NCBI RefSeq assembly: GCF_002575655.3
Contig: NC_053041.3
Coordinates: forward strand, 373,657,054 to 373,721,053
Direction: 5' to 3'
DNA from: Aegilops tauschii subsp. strangulata
Taxonomy: Eukaryota; Streptophyta; Magnoliopsida; Poales; Poaceae
Length of the DNA: 64,000 nucleotides
Part shown: one piece after another, positions 45,034 through 55,600 of the stretch
How positions within the stretch are numbered: the first letter of the stretch is position 1
How the letters are laid out: each line of letters starts with the position of its first letter
The notes under the pieces: generated by a model
The model's input: the letters and a program-made list of their open reading frames with translations, nothing else
What the model was told of the DNA's origin: nothing
Databases searched by the model: none
Made by a program: the position numbers and the translations under genes

Positions 45034-45604
45034 TGATTGCTCTGACACGGACGCGACCTCTCATAGCACATGCATTGAACCGGCGCGCCGGCCAAGAGGG
45101 CCCCACTCGCTACAGGCCCGGCTGAACACACCTCCTCGCCGCATGCAACCGGCTTTAGACTGCCCGCCTGCCTTCATTGAATCCACGCGTGTGCCGGCAA
45201 CACGTCCTTCCGCGAGCCGGCCGACATTTTTGAACACAAAAAATGACCAAAATATAATTAATTACACATGGTATTGACTTGTTGTGCTCGCACTGGAAGC
45301 AGGAACTAGAGGTTTTTCTTTATTCATAACTCTCCTCAAATTTTTTTGGCTTTGAAGTGAATCATGGTTGTGGACATTATGTATGAATGTGGAGATATCT
45401 GTGAACATGAGTTTGATGTGGAAGTTGAACTTGGAATGTCGGGCTTGCGCGTGAACTATACCATGTCCAATGCTTCGTCTGTTATTGTTTGGAAAGTAAT
45501 TGCTGTTATTACATGACCCGAAAAAAAAATAGTTTGTGCCACATCAGTAGATGCACGAACATCACAACAGGCATGCTGACTGGATAAACATTTGAACCTA
45601 GCTA
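45034..45604. other. Intergenic stretch, no gene
   Basis: The piece at 45110-45170 (gcccggctgaacacacctcc, then tcgccgcatgcaacc) is similar to 57307-57345 (gcccggcttaacacgcctcc), so it belongs to an unclassified dispersed repeat. Otherwise nothing recognised. Confidence 0.4.
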
Positions 45605-45991
45605 CTATGAAGGAAATTTTGTATTGACAACAATTTTAGATAGCAGGAGACGCCTAGCCTGCTCTGCCTCTGCTAGCTTATTTCTGGCTTCTTCCATTTC
45701 TTCTTTGGCATGGGTGAAGAGAGCATCTGATTGCTCTTTTCGCTTCTTCAGGAACTCAGCTACATTCTCAAGGGCTGCTGCACGCTTTCTTTCAGCCTTT
45801 ACTAGAGCCACGAGGACACGAACAGCTGACGACTCCACCTGGCTTGTGTGTAATCCAGCATCATCTGGGAATTTGCACCTTGTGTCTAATCCAGCATCAT
45901 TAGGGAACTCGCACCTTGTGTGTAATCCAGCCTCATTCTGGAAACATGATCTCGAGGTTGACCATACTTCCCTCCTCGCAGGAACTGCATC
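45605..45991 (-). pseudogene. C-terminal exon of a CACTA-type protein
   Basis: Open from an AG acceptor at 45992 to a TAA at 45605. It starts DAVPARREVWSTSRSCFQ and then has three copies of a 12-residue repeat (DAGLHTRCEFPN, DAGLDTRCKFPD, DAGLHTSQ). The end is a coiled coil: ESSAVRVLVALVKAERKRAA, EQSDALFTHAKEEMEEARNK, AEAEQARRLLLSKI. C-termini like this follow the conserved block in TNPA-like proteins of grass CACTA elements. It lies on the same strand as the exons at 39102-40271 but upstream of them, so it is from another copy. Confidence 0.45.
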
Positions 45992-46287
45992 CTGACATGA
46001 AGTTACTTCTTTTTTAGATAATTACTCAGAGCAACCCAGATCCATTTAGTAGAAGCCAGATAAACAGAACTGGGAGAAGTGAATTCAAAAGGAAAAATAA
46101 TATAAAAACAGACTACAAGGTGAGAACACCCACTTCCTACATCAAGCTAAAAACGAAAGCATTAGGACGATAAAGACTCTTATTGTGACACATCGAAGAA
46201 CACGAGGCTTAAGAGAAACAGAAACTACAACATATACACATCGAAGAACACGAGGCTAAATGAAAGTAATTGAAAGGGTGTTACTTA

Positions 46288-46395
46288 CCAAAGCTCATTT
46301 TACAGGTTCGGTGCAGCTCCTCTTTAACTTGCCACGCTCCTTGAAGATGTCCCCAATATCCCGTGTTTGGTCTTCATTGCTCCTCTGCATGTTCG
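46288..46395 (-). other. Possible exon near the CACTA-type fragment
   Basis: Minus-strand frame NMQRSNEDQTRDIGDIFKER then GKLKRSCTEPVK and a stop, next to a GTAAGT-type donor. Wording suggests a nuclear regulatory or transposon protein piece; I cannot identify it. Confidence 0.3.
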
Positions 46396-46494
46396 CACTC
46401 GTGGTTTTAAAATCTCAACATGGCAAGAAAAATATACTACTAGTAATACTCGCGCATCTTGTGGGCAACATTAAAGCACTCGTCTGCCATGTTA

Positions 46495-47420
46495 GAGCAT
46501 CTCCAACAGAATCGCAACGCGCGGCGCTTTAAAAAAGCGTTTACAGTGCTGAGATCGAGAATTAGAGATAGAGAGTAGAGGATAGGTCTCAGCATAGATA
46601 GATAAAAAAATTGATTATTCAACTACTCCTCGTCGTGCGACTCCTCCTCAGTGATGTCCTCCTCTGACGTCTGACTGTAGGCCTGAAGATACCGATCATC
46701 GTCGGATTCCCAGGGCGACGCTGCTCCTAGCCTCATGTTGAATTGAGTGTCCGCTTTTCGCCTACGCTTGTCCTCGCGATAGGCGGCTCACCCCGCCCTC
46801 CTCTTATCCATCTCTGCCCTCCTTTGCTCATAGAACTCGCGCTCGTTGATGGTGTCCTGCGGGAAGCATTGGCGCCACAGCGCCATGGCTTCCTCGTCCG
46901 TCTCGGCATCCCGCCTCCGATTGTCGCGACAATCCTCGTCGGTGATAAGCCGGGGCAGAGGCGCGAGCTCTTGTGCCCGCTCCCGCGTCAGCACATTGGG
47001 GAAGTTCAATGTTCTATGAGGCCACCGAAGGCGCCATGCCGCCGCGTCGTACGCGCGGGCGGCCTCGTTGGTGGTGTCGAAATTGCCGAGGCCGAGGCGC
47101 ATCCCGAGGAACCGGATCTCGGCGGAGAAGCCGCCGGAGGGGCACGCGCGGACGCCGCGGTATCCCCAAGTTTCCCGGCGACGGGGCGGCATGGTGGCGG
47201 CGAGGCGAGAAAGAGCGGGGAGAGAGCGGTGGCAAGGCACAGAGCGGGGACAGAGCGGTGGCAAGGAACAGAGCGGTGGGAGGGCGTTGGATTTTATAAA
47301 GCGCGCCGAACGCCGCGCGCCAAAACTAGCGCATGCCCGGCCGCTTTTTCCCGCGCGTGCAATCCTTTCCCGACGTCTCTGCTATCTCTACTCTCTTCTC
47401 TACTGTTATATTTATTTTAT
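46495..47420 (-). mobile_element. Harbinger-type terminus carrying an AP2-domain gene
   Basis: TTA (46492-46494) then GAGCATCTCCAACAGAATCG is a typical Harbinger terminal sequence. It is followed by the AP2/ERF-type gene on the minus strand and by a GC-rich 5' flank (47290-47360, gcgcgccgaacgccgcgcgc) in keeping with the inner part of such elements. The opposite terminus (GGAGATGCTC with TTA) is not found, perhaps removed by the foldback half-element at 47462. Confidence 0.5.
46623..47192 (-). pseudogene. AP2/ERF-domain gene with a premature stop
   Basis: Start MPPRRRETWGYRGVRACPSG at 47192. The AP2 domain runs to about residue 70: YRGVR, FSAEIRFLGMRLGLGNFDTT, EAARAYDAAAWRLRWP and LNFP. A charged helical region follows (LITDEDCRDNRRRDAETDEE, ALWRQCFPQDTINEREFYEQ). 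A TGA at 46788-46790 stops it after about 134 residues from this start. The same frame then stays open for 55 more codons with an acidic, serine-rich tail to a TAG at 46623. I think the TGA is a CGA-to-TGA decay. AP2/ERF proteins bind GCC-box or DRE promoter elements, but this type occurs in many diverged copies in Triticeae and may be transposon cargo. Confidence 0.68.
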
Positions 47421-47461
47421 ATTTAATATTTATCTCTACTTCTCTACTCTTTATTTTTTTC

Positions 47462-47705
47462 TCTACTTTTCCCCTACTCTTATAAAAAACAGAGTTGGTG
47501 ATGATGGTGTTCCTGCCATCCTGCAATATAGGCCATCCGATTTATATCCGACGGATAGGAAGGAAACTGTGGCAATTTTGCAAAAAGATACCCACACCCC
47601 TCTCCGCATTTGCAAATAAGGCATTCCCTCATTCATCCTTTTCTCCCACAAGATAAACTACTCATACAAATGCATCTGGATGCGTGCAACGCATGTGCAT
47701 CTTAC
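47462..47705. mobile_element. Half copy of the foldback element
   Basis: Matches the right arm of 43727-44164 (cctgccatcctgcaatatag, ggaaactgtggcaattttgc, then tttgcaaataaggcattccc and ttctcccacaagataaacta). It also keeps the segment aaactactcatacaaatgca that the right arm of the full copy lacks but its left arm has. Ends gcgtgcaacgcatgtgcatc then ttact. Confidence 0.8.
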
Positions 47706-48504
47706 TACTTCTAAAAAAACTATCCATCATTTGCTACACTACTGGTTGCAGATGAAATACCTACCCAAGCACAACGCGATACAGGAGCGACGCACAATTA
47801 CAAGCTGATATTCTGTTGGACAATGGAGGCTATAACCAATTACTTTTACGGGAACAATAGCACCCAGGAAATTTGAAGGGTAGGTATGAACAAAATTGGA
47901 ACTGCATATGTACTGCTAAGTGATTCAATACACACATTACCAATCGAGGAGGAGAACGATGGTCGCGGCGGCCTCTGTGAGTTATGGTCGGCAACGGGAG
48001 TTAGTTCATTGTCCACGACGGTGGTGCTTCTGCGCTTGGTGTCGGCTTCCGGGAAGCAGATCCGAGACCGTGGAAGACGGTGCCGGGGAAGAGGCTCCGT
48101 GTACGACGACGACGGTGGACCGGCTTCAGTGCAGCATATGAGATCGTCGATGAGGCAGAAGCGCTGCGGTGGACGAGTGCGCCGATGTATAAGGGGAGGA
48201 GCACGAAGGCTACGATGCCGTGGAGAAGTCTACTTTGCGGTCGGGATAGAAAATGGGGAGTACTCAGGTGTACTACTCTGGGTGCCGGGGTGGGGTTGGC
48301 TGGGTAGGGTGAACCTGAAGTTACGAAAACAGTCCCCGACCATTCGTCATCCGTAGGCCTGTTCTGAAGGCTATGATGGTAACTTCCCACTGCTCGAATC
48401 AGGGTCGCGGGAGATTTTCCCGCCGACCTCAAAATTTTGTGACACTGAACTCCCCGCATGGCGTGTTGGGTGATTCGGCTAAGCAACTAGCGAGTAGTAC
48501 TAGT
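47706..48504. other. Intergenic, no supported gene
   Basis: Contains a GC-rich stretch (47960-48300) open on both strands, for example a 161-codon minus-strand frame from 48486, with no domain I can recognise. I do not call a gene. Confidence 0.4.
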
Positions 48505-48750
48505 AAACTCTGCATATTAGGTTTGACCGAAGTCAAACTTCCTAAAGTTTGACCAAGTTTATAGAAAAATATAAACATTTACCATAACAGATATGTATGA
48601 TGTGAAAGTACATTCAATAATGAATCTAATGGTATTTATTTGTTATTGTATATGTTAATATTTTTTGTTATAAACTTTCTGAGAGTTTACAAAACTTGAC
48701 TTTGACCAATGCTAATACGCAGACTTAAATAAAAACGGAGGGTGTACACA
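48505..48750. mobile_element. MITE-like inverted repeat, Stowaway type
   Basis: Left ctctgcatattaggtttgac and right gaccaatgctaatacgcaga, then aaaaacggaggg, form an imperfect inverted pair around an A/T-rich core (catacaacag/tgttat type). Non-coding; the left end is decayed. Confidence 0.5.
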
Positions 48751-49059
48751 TTTGTTTTCTTAGGATGTAGTGAATTAATCATTTCTTGAAATTGTGAAAT
48801 AAATATATTAGGCTACTGACTTCGAATGTAATGGTCTATACAATTCAATAGTTACAATCATTGTCAAATTCCAGGATGTAGACGAGGTCTATAGTACTTC
48901 ACAACATGCTCAAACTCGCATAATCCCAGTCAAATGACAATCAAAATGCATTTCATAGTTATTACTTTTTAGGATGCAACAAAACCAACAATAACTCTAC
49001 ATCAGCCATTATAAAAGCAACATTTTGAACATATCTGAATGTGTGAATGAAACGTGCAG

Positions 49060-49859
49060 AGAGAGCTTGCGAAGATGGAGCAGATAGGCCGGGAAAGATT
49101 GTATGTATGTGGACGAGAGAGTAGGAGACAAGCCTAACAAAACAGAGAGAGGGAGATAGAGAGAGAAAGAGAGAGGAAGAAGTTAGGTCTGTGAGAAAGA
49201 TGGAGACATGTAATATACGTGAGATGCGAGTGCATCCGGATTCTGTACACGTGGAAGGAGAAGAGACAGCAGGTTTGATGAGAGAGCGGGAAAAAGATGG
49301 ACGAGAGGGGAAGGATCTCGTGGGTTGAGGGATTGATAAATTTGTGCGGGGAAGAGAGGGTTTGGTAATTTTGTGCGAGAGAGAGAGAGGGTGGGGGGGG
49401 GGGAGGAGTCAGTCAGCCGTCGTCACATCATCCTGCTTCCAAATGGCCCCGCATTCTCTAGCGCAGTGTGGTCACCGTCTTTGATCTCCTCGATGCCCTC
49501 TTTAAAGATTGAGGTGTTGTGCATGCTGGGGTGTAGAGAAGCACAAGCGAGAGTGGTCGCCATATAACCTTGGATGGGGATGAATTGTGTGCTCGGGGGA
49601 GGGTGTGTGTGTGTGCTGTGTGCTAGATATTGAGAGAAAACAAACCTAAGGAGAGAAATGTGTGTGTATGTGATGGAAAGCTACTTGCTAAACAGGGTAT
49701 TCATGAAGAGATTGTGCGTGCGAGATAGAGAGCGATGTGCGGGCCTTGAGGTGGGCAGGGGCCGGGTGAGGGTGTCAAAATGTGCGCGTTGATGCATGTG
49801 TTACATGCGATCGTGCGAGGGACGGACGAATCGAGAGAGATGGTTGTGTTACGGATGCT

Positions 49860-49890
<31 letters not shown>

Positions 49891-50090
49891 AGTAAAAAGG
49901 AAGACCATTCTCTCATGTATACACAACGTATCGGCATCTGTCTATGTCTCACTCATGCATGACCATTTGCAAATTCACACCTCTCTATGTCCCTATCACA
50001 CACACACCGTCTCCACATTGCCCATCCGCCACAACACACATATGGACACATACACACGTTCTCTCTCAGTCACACACACAAAATCAGTAT
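49060..50090. repeat. GA/GT then CT/CA low-complexity tract
   Basis: 49060-49780 is purine- and GT-rich (gagagagaaagagagaggaa, tgtgtgtgtgtg, a G run at 49393). At about 49860 it switches to ctctctctctctc and cacacacacacac and stays pyrimidine/CA-rich to 50090. The two halves are roughly inverted in composition. The second half resembles the tract at 42860-43715. No gene. Confidence 0.65.
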
Positions 50091-50460
50091 TAAAAAAAAC
50101 TAGGGCGCACCTAAAACGTCCAAATCCAAATAAACACGAACTGGAGCTAAATTCAAATATATAGAAATATTGTAGCGTCAAGAACTTTTCTCGGAAAAAA
50201 AGTTGAGTAATATTCGGGGATTGTTTTCACACACACAAAAAGGTTCGGTGGATGTCCTTCGAGGGCGACACGGTGACGCACCGTTCGATCGACCGCGCGG
50301 CCGCGGTTCACGCGCTTGCACATGATTCCGTATCGTGGTTGTGGTAACTAATAAAAGCGTTGCCTAAGTCTAATGTTTACGTGTACTAGTACGGTTTTCT
50401 TTTAAGTTTGACCAACCCTATATAAAACTAAACTAAGCTCCCATATGCGCACTCATCAAT

Positions 50461-50875
50461 ATGCCGCCGCTGCCGTTGCGCATGCCGGCGTCCGCCTGCT
50501 CCGGCGAACAATTTCTCGCCCATCACCGCCGTGTCGCCGCCAAGCCGAAGGCTCGCCCGCTCACATCGTCTGCAGTCCCTCCTCGCGATGCCGCCGCGCT
50601 GCCAAGCACGCGAGCAGCTGGTGGAGCCGCGTCTAATGCACGCAGTGTACGAAGAGGAGGACGAGCACGTGCACGCCGGCGAGGAGGAACTAGCGTGTCA
50701 TTGTCATCTCCGCCCGAGCGGAGGAGGCGCGCATGGTGGCTGTCGTGGCGGAAGCCGGTCGCGCGCGCGTCGAGCCCGCAAACCGGGTGCGGACGCGGAA
50801 TCTACCTTCGAGACCTTGAATGCCACGTGGATCCTGCAATCTGAAGGAGCAATTTGGGTCAGTCGACTCTTGTGA
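50461..50875 (+). other. GC-rich ORF region with TATA-like upstream, uncertain
   Basis: A tatataaaac box lies at about 50420 and an ATG follows at 50461 (MPPLPLRMPASACSGEQFLA...). The overlapping frame from 50531 is of similar length (114 codons), so base composition may explain both. I see no domain. It could be the start of a gene broken by frameshifts; I do not assign a product. Confidence 0.25.
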
Positions 50876-51421
50876 GGCGTTTCATGCAACATGGATGGCT
50901 AGAAGGGCTTGTTCAACCTCCGAAATAGATGCACGGTTCATCTTCTCAGCCCGCCACACGCCTAACCGCCTGCCGCAGCCGCCGCGCCCTCCCCTGAACT
51001 GCCTGCCGCCGCCATGCTCCCCCACCCCCGCCATCCGTTTAACCCCGGGCATGATCCATTTTTTTCCGGCGAACTGCATTCGACACCCAAAACTCATAAG
51101 ATAGATCATGGGCACCCTGCCATCTTCTTCCTTCACTCCGTCGAACTTCTTTCACAAATCGACTGACCCAAATTATACTACTAGTACGAACGTATTAACT
51201 ACAGTAGGAACACGAAGATACGAGCAGTAGTACCAACTGCAAGAAGAACAGTAGTAAGACATAGTACTAGTACTACTGCACGTACTAAAGAGTTCAAATA
51301 ACGAGAAAGAACATAAACATAGTTTTGCTCGGGCCTCAGCACAACACACCCTTGAAAATAAACTAAGCAACTAGTCCGCTTGACACTGCAGTAGAACCAG
51401 CATGAGCGACGACACTGCCAC
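50876..51421. other. 3' flank of the exonuclease gene and intergenic
   Basis: GC-rich to 51050, then A/T-rich sequence with tagtactagtactac-type motifs near 51260. It probably includes the 3' UTR of the minus-strand exonuclease gene. No coding frame is supported. Confidence 0.4.
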
Positions 51422-52144
51422 CTACTTGGAGTCCGAGTCCACGTCCTCGACTTCGTCCTCGTCCCTCTTCCTCTTCCTCTTCGCCGACGCTTCTTTGCTT
51501 GAACCGGACACTGGGCTCTGCTTCTTCATCCAACCCTTGTAGATATTTAAACAAAGGTAGGCATCCATTGCTGCGTACAGGATGTGATCTTCATCTAATG
51601 TCTTCGACTCCCATGCATGATGAAACTCGTGGTGAGGTTTCTTCAGTTTAGCGTACGAATGATCAACCATGGCTGCTGCCAGGGTCAACATTGAAGGCTG
51701 AGAGGAGGACACCAGGCTTGCCTTCTGGAGATCGAAGGGCTGGCCTACAACGAGACCTATCCGACCCAGGATTTCCTTGTCGTTCCTAAAGTCTACAGTA
51801 ACAAATTTGACTCGGCCGCCCTTGAGGAACTTCTTAAATTCCTCGCACTCAACGTCGGCATGGCATATGTGGTAGACCAAGCATAAGTCATGCACGCAAA
51901 CCTGGATCACGGCGGGCTTCTTCTTCTCTGCCTCCTTTAGTTTCTTCTCGCTTCCCAGGACTGTGGTGTACTCAACATCTAGCCCAGCGATCCACTCATC
52001 ATTTGAGTTTTCGAACATGCGTTTGAAGCGAGCAAGGCATACTTTCACCGTTGCGGAAGAACGGGTGTAGATGACGTCGAACTCATCGCCGGTGATGGTT
52101 CTAACCTTGTACTCACCGTCGATCATGGAGATTTGGGACGCCAT
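51422..52144 (-). CDS. 3'-5' exonuclease domain protein (WRN/DnaQ-like)
   Basis: An uninterrupted single-exon frame of 240 residues. Motif I is GLDVEY (D56, E58), motif II has D122 in VDFRNDKEILG, and motif III is ILYAAMDAYL (Y190, D194). That is the complete DEDDy set of the RNase D/WRN exonuclease fold. The C-terminus has a basic KRKRKR stretch (222-227) that could be a nuclear signal, then an acidic tail. It would remove nucleotides from the 3' ends of DNA or RNA. Grass genomes carry many such short one-exon genes with uncertain roles. It differs from full WRNexo only in being this domain alone. I chose the first ATG (52144); nothing longer is open upstream. Confidence 0.9.
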   Translation of the reverse strand: MASQISMIDGEYKVRTITGDEFDVIYTRSSATVKVCLARFKRMFENSNDEWIAGLDVEYTTVLGSEKKLKEAEKKKPAVIQVCVHDLCLVYHICHADVECEEFKKFLKGGRVKFVTVDFRNDKEILGRIGLVVGQPFDLQKASLVSSSQPSMLTLAAAMVDHSYAKLKKPHHEFHHAWESKTLDEDHILYAAMDAYLCLNIYKGWMKKQSPVSGSSKEASAKRKRKRDEDEVEDVDSDSK

Positions 52145-52865
52145 GGAATTGGGAGGAGGGTTAGGATTAGTGGAACTGTCGTAATGTGAAAGGATGGGAC
52201 GACTGGGAGCGAACTGTTGTAAGGTACTGTACTAGTAGAAGACGGGGATAAACGGCTGCAAGCCCCCAAAGAGTTCTCGAGAACTATGCGGGACCCACTA
52301 GATGTCATGTCTACTAGACCCATATCGTAGGCCTGACGGTATAGCTTCTGCCTGTTCACACGCCATGCCGGCTTGTGTGTAACTTCAATTAATTTCGCCA
52401 ACCGTTGCGCCTCCCACGACCTTCAGCCTGTTCGCACGCCATGCCGGCTTGTTTGCTATTCCCGTGTGCATGATACCAGCTAAGATACCACCATTATGCC
52501 AGCCTTAACCATCGCATGCAATAATTTAGTGCACCTTGAAATATGAACATGTGTGGGGCGTGTATGTTTTTAATGACTTGAGACTATACCTAGCCCGGCA
52601 TGCAAGATGAGACTTTATGCACCATTCCCCATACCTGCAGGAAGCCCGTTCGTCTCCAAATCTTTTCCTCTCCATGTGTGGAAACAATATGCCTGCCACA
52701 CTCTCCTTCTCCCTCCAGCGGTCCCACCACTCCACCCCGTGTGGAAAAAATCTACATGCATGACTCTCCTCCCCCCGCGCTCGTCCAATCCGTTGTGACC
52801 AGCAATATTTCCACCCCTTCCCTCCCCCATAATTTACTCCAACAAATATGCCCACGTAGCTGTTA
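52145..52865. other. 5' flank of the exonuclease gene
   Basis: Likely promoter region of the minus-strand exonuclease gene to about 52300, then intergenic. A repeated piece, gttcacacgccatgccggct then tgt, occurs at about 52354 and 52430 (76 bp apart). No gene. Confidence 0.4.
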
Positions 52866-53149
52866 CTCCCTCCTTTCCGGTTTATAGGGCTTATTTCAAA
52901 ATTTTAGTTTTTCCATTTTATAAGGCTCAATTTGGTTGTTCCCATCACATGTTCAGATTCCAAGGTGCGTTAAATCTTTGCATGCAACTTATTAAGAGAA
53001 AATTAATGCATTCGTAAACATAATTTTTTGAGGAAAACAAGATCATTAATTGGGTACTTTTGCAAACTACAAAAAGTATTCCACCACTCACCATCTAGAT
53101 TGGTTGGTGAGATTTTTGAATTGCGCCCTATAAGCCGGAAAGGAGGGAG
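52866..53149. mobile_element. Stowaway-type MITE (284 bp)
   Basis: TA target at 52864-52865 and 53150-53151. Ends CTCCCTCCTTTCCGGTTTAT and its inverse ataagccggaaaggagggag are nearly perfect inverted repeats. Interior A/T-rich, non-coding. Confidence 0.88.
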
Positions 53150-53410
53150 TACTACGTTAATCACGCAACATATCTACCGGGACGCTGCTTCAGTTACTTA
53201 ACTTCAGGTGCATTGGGTCACTGATGGGCCCAACAGGGGTCTGGCCCACATGTCAGTGATGCAACTAGACCTGCAGTTAAGTTAGTGCAGCTAAGTCCAT
53301 ATCTTACGTAGGTGTGCCATTGCTCGCCATAAATACTGCGCCTCCCACGATATTCGGAAGAATGCTCACGTTCATCGCTATCTCCTCCCCTCCCTCTCAC
53401 GTCCACCACC

Positions 53411-54210
53411 ATGGCATCGCCCCTCCCAAGCCCTAGGCGCCCCTCGCTGCACCGCGCGGACGGTCACGCGTCGTCGTTCCGTTCCTCGCGCTAGTAGTCG
53501 AGGAGGACGCGTCGGTGTTCCGCTCCTCGCCGCAACGCGTCGAGGTGGACGCGTCGGCGTTCCGCTCCTCGCCGCCACTAGTCGAGGATGACGCGTCGGC
53601 GTTCCGCTCCTCGCCGCGACGCGCCGAGGTGGATCCGTCGGCGTTCCCAATCTCGCCAGTACGCACATCGGAGGACGCGTCGGCTCCCTGCTACGAGGAC
53701 AACGCCGAGCCCCCCCCCCCCAGCCTTGAGGAGCTTTGGAAAGAAATGGATGTCGCCTTGTGGGAGGCTTTGCCTCTAGCAGAGTGCGCCAAAATAGAGG
53801 TGGAGAAGAAGGCCGAGGAAGAGAAGCGCACCGCGGGACAAGCTGCTTGGCAGGCCTATGTCGCGTCCGAGAGAGTCAGGCAATTGGCTCTTTGGCAGAA
53901 GGCTCGTGCGAGGGCCGTGAGGGTGGCGCAGGACGCCCGTGCCAAAGCCCTGAGTGCAGTCGGGCCCAAGCGCCTCATCTATGCTTGGCGGTACGTGGAC
54001 CAGGTGCACGCTTCCAGCGAGGAGGAGTACCTGTTGGCGCCGGATCACCACACCGGTGAGATCGCGCTCGCCCGCTGGCAAGCCGCCAATCAGCACCTCG
54101 CAAGTTGCGAGGCTGAGGAAGAGGCGTTGTGTCGGTGCGCTGGGAAACGACCGCGCACCAGGGCACTCGTGGTGCGCCGCAAGCGCTTCTGCGAGCGCCG
54201 TGGCTTTTAG
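53411..54210 (+). pseudogene. Grass-type unknown protein with 42-bp repeats; start shifted
   Basis: An ATG at 53411 (MASPLPSPRRPSLHRADGHA) opens a frame that stops at two TAG codons near 53491. A different frame is open from about 53495 to 54210 but has no ATG until residue M in LWKEMDV (about 53749). Three or four units of 42 bp (FRSSPxRVEVDASA) span 53470-53645. A length change of one or two bases in the first unit explains the broken frame. The remainder is an alanine/arginine-rich, probably helical domain (EKRTAGQAAWQAYVASERVR, WRYVDQVHASSEEEYLLAPD). I do not know its function. A sequencing error or a GTG/other start are alternatives to a pseudogene. Confidence 0.6.
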
Positions 54211-54438
54211 TAGGAGTATAATTTTTGTTTCGTAAGGCGATCTCATTAGTTTTGGGACGCAAATGATAAATCCCGAACATTCAGGAATTATTAGCATCCT
54301 TAATTAAGTATGTAAAAGGGAAAGCTTGGAAACCTTGTGTATTCGTACGCATTTTGTAAGTACGTGCATATAGCACAAACTTTACTATATACTATCGCAC
54401 TACACGTCTCTCTCTATATATGCTTGCAGACTGTGCTA

Positions 54439-54497
54439 CTCCCTCCGTCCAGGTCAATGCACAAAGAGGGAAGACTTATACACCTAGACGGAGGGAG
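54439..54497. mobile_element. Minimal Stowaway MITE (59 bp)
   Basis: TA, then CTCCCTCCGTCCAGGTCA, a short core, and CACCTAGACGGAGGGAG, then TA. The shortest MITE in the window. Its right half (cttatacacctagacggagg) recurs at about 55954-55974. Confidence 0.85.
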
Positions 54498-54863
54498 TAC
54501 TACTATTACTTATGTACGTGCAAATGCACATTTTAACACTACGATGCGGTTTTTGTAAAAGTAGAAAAACAACACTAGTCAAGCTTGTGAAACGATTCAA
54601 TGCAAATCAAATGCAAAAATGCTCATTTGATTGTTTGCTTTTAGCTTCCTTCTCTGTGGTTATTTCTCTGTCGTACTTTGTACGGAGTATCTCACTGGTC
54701 AGAAAGGATGCAAATTCCCAAACCGCTTCCTACACACTGTATCGAATTTTTTGCCTAAGAAGTTGTGCCGTGCAATTGGAATTCCAACTTGAGTACTACT
54801 ACTAGTAGGAGTACCAGGGGCCAGTTCTTTTAGGCTTCTAGATTAGTAATCCCATAACTACTA

Positions 54864-55030
54864 CCTCCGTCCTGGTTTATTGGTCCCCATTGTAATCTGT
54901 GTCAAATTTTGATCATAAATGTAGCTAATGAAATGTTAGTGCATGTCACATGCACTAACATTTTATCAGTTAAATCTTTGGTCAAAATTTAGCACAAATT
55001 ACAATGGTGAGGAATAAACCAGGACGGAGG
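54864..55030. mobile_element. Stowaway MITE (167 bp)
   Basis: TA duplicated at 54862-54863 and 55031-55032. Ends CCTCCGTCCTGGTTTATTGG and its inverse (aataaaccaggacggagg) match over about 20 bp. An inner inverted pair (atgttagtgcatgtcacatg and catgcactaacat) makes the whole element fold back. Confidence 0.92.
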
Positions 55031-55389
55031 TACTACTAGTTGTAGTTTAGAAGCCCAAATAAATGAGTGAGGCGCCTTAATGTTACTCTCCACTGTGACT
55101 AGTCTTATGGGAAAAGCTAGGGAAGCCGCCAAAAGAACTGGCCCTAGGAGTAGTAGCTAGGGATACTAGGAGTAGTAGCTAGGGATCGAGTGTGCGAGAT
55201 GAACCGGAGAAACTAAATGCAGAGAGATGAAATGCAAAAAAGACGGAGGGATGTGATGGTTGCTTGTCTGTTTATTTTACCAGGCCACTTATTACTGGGA
55301 GTGGTTGGGTTTTGTGATATGACGGCTTTACTGCCGCGCCACGAGCGGGGTGAGACTCCCGTGCAGTGCCGCCCTCTACACTAGTACTA

Positions 55390-55600
55390 CTACATCGGTC
55401 GTGGTTTATCCCCCATTGAATTTGACTGAAGATTTAACTGACAAAATGTTAGTGCATGTCAACAAAAACAATATCGTTGGATTCGTATTTGAACATAGTT
55501 TTCAATGATATAATTTTAGGTGACATGCATCATCATTTATTGTACTATATATAATGTTAGTTCAATTTTTGGTCGTACTAATCTATAGTAAGGTGCTCGT
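55390..55600. mobile_element. Stowaway MITE remnant
   Basis: Starts with tcggtcgtggtttatccccc and contains gaaatttgactgaagattta-like and tgttagtgcatgtca blocks shared with the MITE at 54864-55030, but the right terminus is lost. Non-coding. Confidence 0.5.

Noticed and set aside
48001..48486. 161-codon minus-strand frame
   Set aside because: No recognisable domain, and overlapping frames of similar length are open on the plus strand.
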